Positions 1-9,308 are shown, counted from the stretch's first letter. The stretch is DNA of 64,000 bases from Muribaculaceae bacterium (GCA_017559355.1 JAFYSL010000023.1:1-64000), one strand, 5' to 3'. Numbers and translations are program-made. The notes: generated by a model not told the origin, from the letters alone.

Positions 1-145
1 ATTTGAGCCACAAAAAAAGCATTTTTTTTACCATATCAATAATATTCTTCACAAAGATATGTATTTCAGTGTATTACAAAGGTTTTATCCTACTTTTTGT
101 CCACCTTGCCTTTAAGCTGATTCGGTAGGGTGATTGGTATATATA

Positions 146-191
146 CAAAAAAAGAATGAGTAAAGAAACCAAAGTTTTCTACTACCCATTC
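146..191 (-). terminator. Intrinsic terminator of tRNA-Asp
   Basis: On the minus strand, downstream of the tRNA, a stem GAATGGGTA / TACTCATTC (one G-U pair, further pairing of AGAAA with TTTCT inside) is followed directly by a run of seven T. Confidence 0.6.
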
Positions 192-205
192 TCCTCTCTC
201 CTCTG

Positions 206-279
206 CGGTATGGACGGGACTCGAACCCGCGACCCCCTGCGTGACAGGCAGGTATTCTAACCAGCTGAACTACCACACC
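206..279 (-). tRNA. tRNA-Asp (GTC)
   Basis: Read on the minus strand this 74-nt sequence folds as a tRNA: acceptor GGTGTGG pairs with CCATACC (one G-U pair), the D arm contains AGCTGGTTAGA, the anticodon stem CCTGC/GCAGG encloses CTGTCAC with anticodon GTC, and the T arm holds GGTTCGAGTCC. The discriminator base is G, as usual for Asp. The 3' CCA is not fully encoded. A good promoter lies upstream and a terminator downstream, so it looks like a single-gene unit. Confidence 0.96.
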
Positions 280-321
280 AGATTTTTGAGGTGCATAGCG
301 GCTATTGCCGTTTTGCGAGTG

Positions 322-352
322 CAAAGATAATACGACTTTTTATTCTGTGCAA
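322..352 (-). promoter_or_regulatory. Promoter of tRNA-Asp
   Basis: On the minus strand a perfect Bacteroidota -7 box TATCTTTG (322-329) has TTG (350-352) 20 bp upstream. The expected start lies about 35 nt before the mature tRNA. Confidence 0.7.
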
Positions 353-730
353 GTATTTCGCAAAAAAAATGCGATATTTTTTAATTTTTCTTCATTTTTT
401 TTCGAAAAACGTGTTTTTTGCCAATTTTTTAGGCGAATTATAGGAGTCTTTCTCCAAAAAAATAAAATAGTTAAGATTACTCTTTTAATGCTAAAAAATT
501 ATAGAAGGCAATGTAACTCAAAATGTTTTTGCTAAGAAGTAATGAGGACATGTTTTAATTTGATTAGTAAAAGCTGTTTTTCTAAACTGATAAAATAGTT
601 GTAAATATGTGTTTGTTTTTTTGCGTATTTTATAAAATTCGCATACTACTCAATATACTACAAAAATAGATATTGTTTTTAGTGTAGCAAATTTTTATGA
701 AACTAATGTTTTTCTCTCTGAGGGTGATGA
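353..730. other. Gene-free AT-rich stretch
   Basis: Very AT-rich sequence between the tRNA-Asp promoter and the asnA terminator. A 76-codon open frame at 305-535 is low-complexity (rich in F, K, N), overlaps the tRNA promoter and has no recognisable domain, so it is not called. No RNA gene or repeat was recognised. Confidence 0.5.
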
Positions 731-768
731 ATAAAAAAGGACTGTAGCTAAGATTTAGCACAGTCCTT
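731..768 (-). terminator. Intrinsic terminator of asnA
   Basis: Inverted repeat AAGGACTGT (737-745) / ACAGTCCTT (760-768), with inner pairing GCTAA/TTAGC. On the minus strand it is followed by a T run, and it begins 24 bp past the asnA stop codon. Confidence 0.8.
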
Positions 769-791
769 GAGTATTTTCTGTTATTGATTTG

Positions 792-1826
792 TTAAATAAG
801 TTCGATGCCTGCGGCTTGGCATTGAGCGATTTGCTCTTCGGGCCAGATGCTTGCTTGCACTTCTCCTACATGGGCTTTTTGAAGTAGGAACATACACAAA
901 CGACTTTGTCCGATACCTCCTCCGATTGATGATGGCAATTCGCCATTGAGGAGCATTTGGTGGAATTTGAATCGTGAGCGATTTTCACAGCCTCGCGCTT
1001 TGAGTTGTTGCATAAGTGACTCTGGTTCAACGCGAATACCCATTGATGATAGTTCAAATGGACATTCGAGAATTGTGTTCCAGAAAATCATGTCGCCATT
1101 AAGACCTGTGTATCCATCAGAGTTTGGCGTAATCCAGTCGTCGTAGTCTGGAGCACGACCATCGTGAGGTTTGCCATTTGACAATGGGTTGCCAATGCCG
1201 ATGAGGAAGATTGCTCCATATTTTTTAGCAGCAGCGGCTTCGCGACCTTTGCCATCAAGGTCGGGGAACTCTTGAAGTAGTTCTTCGGCATGAATAAATT
1301 TAATTTCGTCGGGTAGTACAGGAGTGATGTGTGGAAATTTTTTGTATATCATCTGCTCAGTGGCACGCACAGCGTCATAAATCTTAACAACGGTTTCTTT
1401 TAGATAGTCGAGGTTGCGATCTTGTGGAGTGATTGTTTGTTCCCAGTCCCATTGGTCGACATATAGCGAGTGAAGGTTATCGAGATCTTCGCAAGCACGA
1501 ATAGCGTTCATATCGGTATAAAGTCCATAGCCAGGAGCGATATCGTAGTAACCAAGTTTAGTGCGTTTCCATTTAGCAAGGGAATGCACCACCTCGGCAG
1601 GGCTATTATTCATACATTGGATATTGAACGTAACGGCTTTTTCGATGCCGTTGAGGTCGTCATTAAGACCAGTGCCCGAAAGGACAAATAGTGGAGCTGT
1701 TACTCGGCGCAAGTTGAGTGCAGAGGCAAGTTTTTCTTGGAATGCCACTTTGATATCCTTAATAGCCACTTCGGTTGTTTCGGGAAGGAGTTTGCGCTTG
1801 TATTTTTTAGGTATGATAAGAGCCAT
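792..1826 (-). CDS. asnA: Aspartate--ammonia ligase AsnA
   Basis: 344 aa, close to the family length of about 330-340. AsnA makes asparagine from aspartate, ammonia and ATP through an aspartyl-adenylate, in the cytoplasm. It is related to class II aminoacyl-tRNA synthetases. Recognisable segments are the N-terminal MALIIPKKYKRKLLPE, VTAPLFVLSGTGLNDDLNG near residue 42, the KWKRTKLGYY stretch, and the C-terminal GGGIGQSRLCMFLLQKAHVGEVQ with the arginine expected in the ATP-binding motif 3. The gene stands alone with its own promoter (1856-1888) and terminator (731-768). The start ATG at 1826 fits the family N-terminus. Confidence 0.97.
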   Translation of the reverse strand: MALIIPKKYKRKLLPETTEVAIKDIKVAFQEKLASALNLRRVTAPLFVLSGTGLNDDLNGIEKAVTFNIQCMNNSPAEVVHSLAKWKRTKLGYYDIAPGYGLYTDMNAIRACEDLDNLHSLYVDQWDWEQTITPQDRNLDYLKETVVKIYDAVRATEQMIYKKFPHITPVLPDEIKFIHAEELLQEFPDLDGKGREAAAAKKYGAIFLIGIGNPLSNGKPHDGRAPDYDDWITPNSDGYTGLNGDMIFWNTILECPFELSSMGIRVEPESLMQQLKARGCENRSRFKFHQMLLNGELPSSIGGGIGQSRLCMFLLQKAHVGEVQASIWPEEQIAQCQAAGIELI

Positions 1827-1855
1827 AATTATGCAATAAATTTCATGTTTGGGTA

Positions 1856-1888
1856 CAAAGATAATACAAATTTCTTGAGTAATCCAAA
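1856..1888 (-). promoter_or_regulatory. Promoter of asnA
   Basis: Minus-strand -7 box TATCTTTG (1856-1863) with TTTG (1885-1888) 21 bp upstream, about 30 bp before the asnA start codon. Confidence 0.7.
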
Positions 1889-1978
1889 TTTTTCTTACAA
1901 AATGATATAAAATTTGCGTTTTTCATAAAACAACTGTAAAAAGATATGGAGATTTAACTCGCATAATGATTGATGGAA

Positions 1979-2055
1979 AGATGAAAGAGGGGAGAGGAAA
2001 GATGAAAGAGGGAAAAGTGGACTAATAAGATGAAAGAGGGAAAAGTGGACTAATA
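1979..2055. repeat. Tandem 28-bp direct repeat
   Basis: Two exact, adjacent copies of a 28-bp unit (2000-2027 and 2028-2055; unit begins AGATGAAAGAGGGAAAAGTG). A partial third copy sharing about the first 13 bases lies at 1979-1995. It sits between asnA and the polyprenyl synthase gene and is purine-rich on the plus strand. The rest of this 327-bp intergenic region holds only the asnA promoter. Confidence 0.9.
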
Positions 2056-2153
2056 TGATAAAATTCAATAACAAAAGAAACTCTCCTTCTGAAATTTAGG
2101 GAAAGTGTGATGTTGCCGAGTGGGGGAATTTCTAAAGTTTTCTGCGAAAAAGA

Positions 2154-3128
2154 TTATTTATCGCGAGAGATAATGTAGTCGATGATGGTGATAAAGTGTT
2201 GGCGTGTTTCCGACTCAGGGAATTGTGTAAGTATTTCGGCTGCTTCATTGCGAAGGCGTTGCATGGTGTCATAGGCATATTCTATCCCACCATGTTGTTT
2301 CGCATAGTTGATAAGAGTGTTAATCTCATTGACGTTGAGTACCTCTTTTTTAGAAAGTTCAAGCATTTCTTTGTGTTGAGGGAGGGTGTCATTGAGTAAC
2401 ACATGTAATAAGGGGAGAGTAATTTTCCCTTCGCGAAGGTCGTTGCCTGTAGGTTTGCCGATTTTTTCATCATCGAAATAGTCGAAGATGTCATCTTTGA
2501 TCTGGAAGCAAAGACCGAGCAAGCGTGCTACCTCTGAGAGTAGACGAGTGTGCTCCTCTAATGCTCCCACGGCATAGGCCCCTACTTCAACACACGACAC
2601 AAACAAAGATGCTGTTTTGCGATATATGGTTTGAAAATAGGCATCTTCGCTAAGTGTGTGGTAACGAGCATTGTAGATTTGGTCGATTTCGCCAATTGAG
2701 AGTTGCTTTCCAAGATTGGTAATTGACTTGATGATGGCAATATTTTCAGTTTCTATAGCTTGGAAAAGAGCCGAAGAAAGGAAGAAGTCGCCAACGAGTA
2801 CGGCGATGTGATTGTCCCAAATGTTGTTGATAGTTGCTTGTCCACGGCGCAATTTAGTATCATCAACCACATCATCATGAATGAGAGTAGCGTTGTGTAG
2901 CAATTCAACTGATGTTGCAGCCGCAATTACATTTTCATTCATTTCGCCAAGAAGCTTGGCGCTGAGAATAACGATAATAGGACGAATTTGCTTCCCTTTA
3001 GACTTGAGATAACCTTCAACCACTTGATTCATCAATGCGTTAGGTGACGCCAAAGTTGAGGAGATGCGATTGTTGAGCATTTCCAATTCGGGTGCGATTG
3101 ATTGTTGGATTGATTGAATGGTTGACAT
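2154..3128 (-). CDS. Long-chain polyprenyl diphosphate synthase
   Basis: 324 aa trans-prenyltransferase that extends farnesyl or geranyl diphosphate with isopentenyl diphosphate to a long chain, normally the side chain of menaquinone. Both aspartate-rich motifs are intact: DDVVD at residues 85-89 (within LLHNATLIHDDVVDDTKLRRG-type sequence) and DDIFD at 212-216. The residues four and five places before the first motif are small (Thr, Ala) rather than aromatic, which in this family goes with long (about octaprenyl) products. The GKQIRP substrate-binding segment is at 45-50. It is divergent from polA. Exact chain length cannot be read from sequence. Confidence 0.93.
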   Translation of the reverse strand: MSTIQSIQQSIAPELEMLNNRISSTLASPNALMNQVVEGYLKSKGKQIRPIIVILSAKLLGEMNENVIAAATSVELLHNATLIHDDVVDDTKLRRGQATINNIWDNHIAVLVGDFFLSSALFQAIETENIAIIKSITNLGKQLSIGEIDQIYNARYHTLSEDAYFQTIYRKTASLFVSCVEVGAYAVGALEEHTRLLSEVARLLGLCFQIKDDIFDYFDDEKIGKPTGNDLREGKITLPLLHVLLNDTLPQHKEMLELSKKEVLNVNEINTLINYAKQHGGIEYAYDTMQRLRNEAAEILTQFPESETRQHFITIIDYIISRDK

Positions 3129-3149
3129 ATCTTAAACTGAAATTTCGTG

Positions 3150-3157
3150 CAAAAATA
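3150..3157 (-). promoter_or_regulatory. -7 box of the polyprenyl synthase gene
   Basis: TATTTTTG on the minus strand, 21 bp upstream of the start codon, matches TAnnTTTG. No convincing -33 element was found. Confidence 0.45.
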
Positions 3158-3298
3158 GTAAAAACTTATAATAAAAGGATAGTAAAATCTAATAAAAGCA
3201 AATCGGAAGTGGTGTTTTTTATGTTTTTTTTGTGTGTGTTGGTGTTTTATGTGTAATTTTATGAAATATTTTCACGATGATAAAAACTACAATCATAT

Positions 3299-6058
3299 AT
3301 GGATGATAAAAAACTATTACTCATTGATGCCTATGCGTTGATATATCGTGCTTATTATGCATTGATACGTGCGCCACGATTTACATCAAAAGGTCTTAAT
3401 ACTTCGGCGATATTTGGCTTTTGTAACACTCTTGAAGATGTGTTGCGCAAGGAAAAACCTACACATGTGGCAGTGTGCTTCGATCCCAAGGGAGGAACGT
3501 TTCGTCATGATGCATATCCCGAATATAAGGCTCAACGTGATGCTCAGCCCGAAGATATAACCCTTTCAATACCATATATCAAAGATATTCTTGCTGCACT
3601 CAATATTACTGTAATAGAAGTGCCTGGATTTGAGGCAGATGATGTGATAGGGACATTGTCGCGAAAGGCCGAAGCTGAGGGGTATCTCACGCTAATGATG
3701 ACACCTGATAAGGATTATGGTCAGTTGGTGACTGATAGGGTATTGATGTATCGTCCAGCATTGAAAGGAACTGGATTTGAGGTGCGTGGAGTGAAAGAGG
3801 TGTGTGAGAAATATGGCATCTCTTCAACATCGCAAGTAATTGACCTCCTCGCTCTTGAGGGAGATGCGAGCGATAACATTCCTGGTTGTCCTGGTGTAGG
3901 CGAAAAAACGGCTGTTAAACTCATAAATGAATGGGGTTCGGTGGAAAACCTTATTGAAAACGTCGATTCTCTCAAGGGGGCTATACAAAAGAAGGTGGCT
4001 GAGAATGTGGAGCAAATTAAGTTCTCTAAATTCTTGGTAACGATAAAAACTGATGTGCCAGTAGATGTAAAAATCGAGGATTTGGCATGTAAAGATGCCG
4101 ACGAATCGCGTTTGGCCGAGATATATACCGAACTTGAGTTTAAGTCGTTCTTGACCAAGATGGGTGTTGCACCTACAGTAGAGGTAGTTTCTTCTCCAGT
4201 AGCATCGCCTCAGGCATCATTGTTTGACGAACCATCATTATTTGACGAAGTTCCTGTCGCGCAAGAGTGTGTAAGCGTATCGGCGCAATATCGCACAGCA
4301 AGTACACTCAAGGAGGTGTCGGAAGTCGTGTCGCAGGCTTTAGGAATGCCAAGGGTGGGTGTCGCTATCTACGCATCGGGGGCTGAGGCGATGACTGCTC
4401 GTTGGAAGGGGATTGCTATCTCAATGCAAGCCAATGAGGCTGTATATGTGGCATTGCCAAACGAAAAAGAGGCGCGTGAGCAGATGAAAGTGGTGTTGCG
4501 CATGTTATTGTGCTCAAAACATGTGCAATATGTGAGCCACGATGTGAAACGCGACTATATTATATTGCATAACGAAGGGATTGAACTTACTCACAATTAT
4601 TACGATACAGCGGTGGCGCACTATCTGTTGCAATCAGAAATGAAACACTCATTGCCATCGCTTGCATTTACCTATCTCGGTTGCATGGCAAGTCAAGCAG
4701 TAGAAGATGCATTGCAACGCAAGATAGGTTCAGAGATTGATGAGACTATGGTGGGTAATGTGATGTGTGAAATAGCTGACCTCACATTGCGCTTGTGCGA
4801 AAAATTTCACCCTATGCTTGAAGCGGAGGGGTTAATCTCGCTATTAGAGGAGATAGAATTGCCTTTTGTGAAGGTGCTTGCCGATATGGAGATTGTGGGT
4901 GTAAAAATTGATGTGAGCGAGTTGGCAAAGATGTCGCAAAGCCTCACTTCGCGCATGCAAGAGATAGAGAAATCGGTATACGAACTTGCTGGTGGCGAAT
5001 TTAATGTAGCATCGCCAATGCAAGTGGGCGAGGTGTTGTTTGAACGCTTGAAAATCGACCCCAAGGCGAAGCGCACAAAAGGGGGTGCCTATTCTACTGC
5101 CGAAGATGTTTTAGAAAAGTATCGCAAAGTACACCCTATTGTCGACAAGATATTGCAGATTAGAGGATTGAAAAAACTTCTTAGCACATATATCAACGCG
5201 TTGCCCGAATTGATAAACCCTGCAACAGGAAAAATTCATACATCATATAATCAGACTGTTACTGCAACAGGTCGCATATCATCGGCAAATCCTAACTTGC
5301 AAAACATACCTGTGCGCACAGACGACGGACGCGAAATTCGTCGTGCATTTATTGCCGATGAGGGGTGTGTGCTTTATGCAGCTGACTATTCGCAAATAGA
5401 ATTGCGATTGATAGCCGATATGAGTGGCGATGAAAATATGATAGAGGCATTCCGTTCGGGTGCAGATATCCATAGTGCTACAGCGGCAAAGGTATATGGT
5501 GTGTCGCTTGATGATGTTACCGATGAGCAACGCCGTTATGCTAAGACTGCCAACTTTGGTATCATCTATGGAATTTCAGCATTTGGACTCTCTGAGCGTT
5601 TGTCAATCTCGCGTGCCGATGCCAAGATGCTAATCGATGGATATTATGCGTCGTATCCACAAATGCGTCAGTATATGGACGACAACCTTGAGCAAGTGCG
5701 TAAAGATGGATTTGTGTCAACAATAAAAGGTCGTCGTCGTTACCTCCCCGATATTAATTCGCGCAATGCAGTAGTGCGAGGTTATGCCGAACGAAATGCT
5801 GTAAATGCTCCTATTCAAGGATCGGCTGCCGACATCATTAAGGTGGCAATGATTGATATTGCCCGCGATTTTGCCAACGAGGGATTGCGCTCCAAGATGA
5901 TTATGCAAGTGCATGACGAATTGGTATTTAACGTTGTACCCGAAGAACTATCGCGTGTAGAAGAATTGGTGAAAAAGAATATGGAAAATGCTTATCATGG
6001 ACGTGTGGCATTAACCGTATCAGCAGGGGTAGGAAATAATTGGCTCGAAGCGCACTAA
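3299..6058 (+). CDS. polA: DNA polymerase I with degenerate 3'-5' exonuclease domain
   Basis: 919 aa, as expected for Pol I. Residues 1-290 are the 5'-3' (flap) exonuclease, with FEADDVIGTLSRKAE, TPDKDY and GDASDNIPGCPGVGEKTA. Residues 330-510 are the position of the 3'-5' proofreading domain, and 530-919 the polymerase: ADYSQIELR motif A at 695-703, RRYAKTANFGIIYG O-helix at 745-758, VHDE motif C at 871-874. The polymerase and flap nuclease look complete. In the proofreading domain the Exo I site, where E. coli has FDTET (D355, E357), reads AIYAS around residue 356. The Exo II Asp (VKRD, 419) and an Exo III-like Asp (494) remain, but the Exo III Tyr is not evident. Proofreading is therefore probably lost. 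It repairs DNA and processes Okazaki fragments. Confidence 0.97.
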   Translation: MDDKKLLLIDAYALIYRAYYALIRAPRFTSKGLNTSAIFGFCNTLEDVLRKEKPTHVAVCFDPKGGTFRHDAYPEYKAQRDAQPEDITLSIPYIKDILAALNITVIEVPGFEADDVIGTLSRKAEAEGYLTLMMTPDKDYGQLVTDRVLMYRPALKGTGFEVRGVKEVCEKYGISSTSQVIDLLALEGDASDNIPGCPGVGEKTAVKLINEWGSVENLIENVDSLKGAIQKKVAENVEQIKFSKFLVTIKTDVPVDVKIEDLACKDADESRLAEIYTELEFKSFLTKMGVAPTVEVVSSPVASPQASLFDEPSLFDEVPVAQECVSVSAQYRTASTLKEVSEVVSQALGMPRVGVAIYASGAEAMTARWKGIAISMQANEAVYVALPNEKEAREQMKVVLRMLLCSKHVQYVSHDVKRDYIILHNEGIELTHNYYDTAVAHYLLQSEMKHSLPSLAFTYLGCMASQAVEDALQRKIGSEIDETMVGNVMCEIADLTLRLCEKFHPMLEAEGLISLLEEIELPFVKVLADMEIVGVKIDVSELAKMSQSLTSRMQEIEKSVYELAGGEFNVASPMQVGEVLFERLKIDPKAKRTKGGAYSTAEDVLEKYRKVHPIVDKILQIRGLKKLLSTYINALPELINPATGKIHTSYNQTVTATGRISSANPNLQNIPVRTDDGREIRRAFIADEGCVLYAADYSQIELRLIADMSGDENMIEAFRSGADIHSATAAKVYGVSLDDVTDEQRRYAKTANFGIIYGISAFGLSERLSISRADAKMLIDGYYASYPQMRQYMDDNLEQVRKDGFVSTIKGRRRYLPDINSRNAVVRGYAERNAVNAPIQGSAADIIKVAMIDIARDFANEGLRSKMIMQVHDELVFNVVPEELSRVEELVKKNMENAYHGRVALTVSAGVGNNWLEAH

Positions 6059-6129
6059 TCAGTTTGATTATTCGGAATAAAACAGTAAATTTGCAAGCAA
6101 AACAAATTACAATAATAAGGATTATAGCA

Positions 6130-6324
6130 ATGAAAAAATATTTTTACGTAGGAATCGTATTGATGGCATTGACATCATGTGGCTCAAGTGAAACAAAGAA
6201 TCACAAAGTAGAAGATATGGGAGCTCCCGACACATTTGGTATGGAAATGCCTATTGAAGCGTTAGAAATCACAACTCCTTATCAAGGAACAGGAAATATG
6301 TCGGACGGTGCCGACCAAAAATAA
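6130..6324 (+). CDS. Small putative lipoprotein
   Basis: 64 aa. The start is taken at ATG 6130, because translation from there begins with a normal lipoprotein signal (MKKYFYVGIVLMALTSC, lipid cysteine at 17); the longer open frame from 6040 overlaps the end of polA. The mature part of about 47 residues is hydrophilic, without a recognised domain. The residues after Cys (GSSETK) are not strongly acidic, so there is no clear surface-export signal. It follows polA by 71 bp and is closed by a terminator, so it may be co-transcribed with polA. Function unknown. Confidence 0.7.
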   Translation: MKKYFYVGIVLMALTSCGSSETKNHKVEDMGAPDTFGMEMPIEALEITTPYQGTGNMSDGADQK

Positions 6325-6347
6325 ACTTTAGAGTTATAAAAGCAAAC

Positions 6348-6389
6348 AAAAATGCTAACACTGTGAATTGCAGTTGTTAGCATTTTTTT
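6348..6389 (+). terminator. Intrinsic terminator after polA / small lipoprotein
   Basis: Stem AATGCTAACA / TGTTAGCATT with a 14-nt loop, followed by seven T. The leading A run also allows minus-strand function. Confidence 0.85.
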
Positions 6390-6591
6390 GTGGAGTATAG
6401 TAGACTCAAACCACTTACCTTGATACTGTTAATACCCCAATGGATTGTGTGTGGATATTTTTAGTAGATATTTCTTGGGAGTAAGTTGGTTAGGGTAGTT
6501 TTTTAAGATATATTAATACTTATGTGCAGAAAATGTACAAGAGTGTATTTGAATTGTTTGTATCTTTACGAAATATTTCAGAATTGTAGAT

Positions 6592-7794
6592 ATGAAACTT
6601 AAAAAATTAATAGTAGCACTAACGTTAGTGACTTTTGGAAGTGCGATGTTGTCGGCACAAGAAGTTGTGGTGGGCGCGGCGCAAGTAAATGAGTATCTTC
6701 CATTGCTCAAGGGTAAAAAAATCGGTCTTTTCTCTAACCACACTGGTGTGGTGGGAAATCGTCACACTCTTGATGTGATGCTCGAGAGTGGACTTGATGT
6801 TGAGGTGATATATTCGCCTGAACATGGTTTTCGTGGCACTGCCGATGCTGGTGAGTCGGTAAATAGCGAAATTGACTCAAAAACAGGTATTCGCATTGAG
6901 TCGCTCTATGGAAGCAACAAGAAAAAAGCTTTATCAAAAGAAGAAATAAGCAAGATTGATATTATCGTAACCGATATTCAAGATGTGGGGTTGCGTTTTT
7001 ATACTTACTACTGCACAATGGTTGACTTGATGAACGCTGCAGCAGTGAGTGGTAAGGAGTTTATGGTGTTTGACCGTCCTAATCCTAACGGAATGTATGT
7101 TGATGGTCCTACTCTTGATATGAAATTAAAATCGGGTGTGGGTAAATTGCCTATCCCTGTGGTGCATGGTCTTACTCTTGGCGAACTTGCTTTGATGGTT
7201 AATGGTGAAAAGTGGTTGAACGATGGCGCAACAGTGCCTTTGCATGTGGTAAAATGTAAAAACTATACTCACCAAACTCGCTATGTGTTGCCAGTGGCTC
7301 CATCGCCCAACCTTCGCACTATGAGATCAATATATCTCTATCCTTCGATTTGCTATTTTGAAGGTACATCGGTGAGCCTTGGACGTGGCACTGATGCTCC
7401 GTTTGAAATCTACGGACACCCCGATATGAAGGGTTGTGACTTTGAATTTACACCTCGCAGTGTTGAGGGTGCTAAAAATCCTCCATTGCTCGATAAAAAA
7501 TGTTATGGTCGCGACCTTCGCAATCTTGAAGATGAGGCGATTATTGCCAAAGGTTTGACTTTGGAGTATCTTATCGATGCTTATAAGTGTATGAATGTGC
7601 CTGTTGATGAGTTTTTTGACAATGGCTATAAGTATACTGGTGCTAAGGTGTTTTTTGAAAAACTCATTGGCGATGAAAGTATCCGTGGTATGATTGAAAA
7701 TGGTATGAGTGCCGAAGAAATTAAGGCAACATGGGCCGATGATGTTGAGGCATTTAAGGCGCAACGCAAGCCATATCTGCTTTATGAAGAATAA
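6592..7794 (+). CDS. namZ: Exo-beta-N-acetylmuramidase NamZ family (DUF1343)
   Basis: 400 aa with a signal peptide (MKLKKLIVALTLVTFGSAMLSAQ), so exported. The family hallmarks are present: LKGKKIGLFSNHTGV near residue 39, YSPEHGFRG near 80, DIQDVGLRFYTYYCTM near 130, and FDRPNPNG near 160. Members such as B. subtilis NamZ (YbbC) release terminal MurNAc from peptidoglycan fragments. The gene starts a four-gene same-strand run with a symporter 39 bp downstream, which suggests release and then uptake of the sugar. A TATCTTTA box at 6561-6568 is a possible -7 element, but no good -33 partner is visible. The family call is firm. The activity is from family knowledge. Confidence 0.9.
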   Translation: MKLKKLIVALTLVTFGSAMLSAQEVVVGAAQVNEYLPLLKGKKIGLFSNHTGVVGNRHTLDVMLESGLDVEVIYSPEHGFRGTADAGESVNSEIDSKTGIRIESLYGSNKKKALSKEEISKIDIIVTDIQDVGLRFYTYYCTMVDLMNAAAVSGKEFMVFDRPNPNGMYVDGPTLDMKLKSGVGKLPIPVVHGLTLGELALMVNGEKWLNDGATVPLHVVKCKNYTHQTRYVLPVAPSPNLRTMRSIYLYPSICYFEGTSVSLGRGTDAPFEIYGHPDMKGCDFEFTPRSVEGAKNPPLLDKKCYGRDLRNLEDEAIIAKGLTLEYLIDAYKCMNVPVDEFFDNGYKYTGAKVFFEKLIGDESIRGMIENGMSAEEIKATWADDVEAFKAQRKPYLLYEE

Positions 7795-7833
7795 ATTAAC
7801 CGAATATAAAATTAAAAAATAAGGATAAAAATT

Positions 7834-9291
7834 ATGCAAAATCATTGGATTGTAATTATTACGATAATCGCATACTTTGCGTTGTTGTTGATGATTTCGT
7901 ACTTTGCTTCGCGCAAGTCAGATAACGCTACATTTTTTTCGGGCAACCGCAAAAACCCATGGGTGTTGGTGATGATTGCTACGATTGGTGCCGCAATTTC
8001 GGGTGTAACATTTATCTCGGTGCCAGGTATGGTTGTGGCTAAAGGTTACTCTTATTTGCAAATGTGCTTGGGCTTCATTGTGGGTTATTTCCTCATAGCC
8101 TTTGTGCTTGTGCCTATGTTCTACAAGAGAAACTTAGTGTCGATTTATGGATATCTTGGAGAACGCTTTGGAGTGGCTACTTATCGCTCTGGAGCATGGT
8201 TCTTCTTCATCTCAAAAATACTTGGTGCATCGGTGCGTTTCTTGGTAGTGTGTGCTACGTTGCAAATTCTTGTGTTTGATCCATTGAATATCCCATTTGT
8301 GTTGAATGTGGTTGCAACTATTGCATTGATATGGCTCTACACTGCACAAGGTGGTGTGAAATCGGTTATTTGGACCGATGTATTGAAGAGTTGTTGCTTG
8401 GTGCTTTCGGTAGTGTTGTGTATCTACTTTATCGCTAAAGGTCTTGGATTCTCATTTGGAGAGGTAGTTAGCGCAGTTGCTGGTGATAGCACTTCGCAAG
8501 TGTTTTTCTTTGACGATCCTAAAGAGGGTACATACTTCTGGAAGCAATTCCTTGCTGGGGTGTTTATGGTAATTGCAACAACTGGTCTTGACCAAGATAT
8601 GATGCAACGCAACCTAGCTTGTAAAGACTCAAAAGAATCTCAAAAAAATATGATTGTGAGCAGTGTGATTCAATTCTTTGTGATTGCATTGTTCCTCGTG
8701 TTGGGTACATTGCTCGTGATGTATATGAATACAAAAGGAATGGCAATGCCTGAAAAAGCCGACGAAATGTTTGGTATGGTAGCACAAAGCGAAGGTATGC
8801 CAGTAGTGGTATTGGTGTTGTTTGTTCTTGGTTTGATTTCGGCTGCATATTCAGCTGCAGGTTCGGCTATCACTTCACTCACTACATCTTTCACCGTTGA
8901 TATTCTTGATGGTCAAAAGAAATATGACGACACAAAACTCACTCGTGTGCGCAAGATGGTTCACATCATGATGTCGGTGTTGATGGGTGCTGTTATCGTA
9001 GTATTCTATTACGCAAGTAACCAAGATGCTATCAGCGCAGTTTACACATTGGCTTCATATACATACGGTCCTATCCTTGGTTTGTTTGTGTTTGGTATGT
9101 TTACCAAGATGCAAGTTCGTGACCGTGCAGTGCCATTTGTGTGTGTGCTTGCCCCAGCGTTGTCGTGGGTAGTACAATGGCAATTGAAAGAGCAATTTAA
9201 CTATACAACAAGTTTTGAATTATTGATTATCAATGCTGTGTTGACAGTTGCCGGATTGGCATTACTCTCGGTAGGTAAGAATGGCAAATAA
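7834..9291 (+). CDS. Sodium:solute symporter (SSS family), possible MurNAc transporter
   Basis: 485 aa inner-membrane protein with about 13 hydrophobic segments. SSS features include ASRKSDNATFFSGNRKNPW (30-50), GAAISGVTFISVPGMV (TM2), GVKSVIWTDVLKSC near 170, and LISAAYSAAGSAITSLTTSF near 330. The family couples Na+ entry to uptake of sugars, amino acids or carboxylates. It lies between namZ and a WYL regulator. The Tannerella forsythia MurNAc importer MurT was, as I recall, described as a symporter of this type, so MurNAc is the most attractive substrate here. That is inference from context. No murK or murQ is in the window. Confidence 0.88.
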   Translation: MQNHWIVIITIIAYFALLLMISYFASRKSDNATFFSGNRKNPWVLVMIATIGAAISGVTFISVPGMVVAKGYSYLQMCLGFIVGYFLIAFVLVPMFYKRNLVSIYGYLGERFGVATYRSGAWFFFISKILGASVRFLVVCATLQILVFDPLNIPFVLNVVATIALIWLYTAQGGVKSVIWTDVLKSCCLVLSVVLCIYFIAKGLGFSFGEVVSAVAGDSTSQVFFFDDPKEGTYFWKQFLAGVFMVIATTGLDQDMMQRNLACKDSKESQKNMIVSSVIQFFVIALFLVLGTLLVMYMNTKGMAMPEKADEMFGMVAQSEGMPVVVLVLFVLGLISAAYSAAGSAITSLTTSFTVDILDGQKKYDDTKLTRVRKMVHIMMSVLMGAVIVVFYYASNQDAISAVYTLASYTYGPILGLFVFGMFTKMQVRDRAVPFVCVLAPALSWVVQWQLKEQFNYTTSFELLIINAVLTVAGLALLSVGKNGK

Positions 9292-9308
9292 TAAACTAAA
9301 GAACAGTT

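Noticed and set aside
112..324. 70-codon minus-strand open frame over the tRNA
   Set aside because: It is the tRNA-Asp gene read as protein; the tRNA fold explains the sequence.
305..535. 76-codon plus-strand open frame
   Set aside because: Low-complexity translation of AT-rich DNA, overlaps the tRNA-Asp promoter, no domain.
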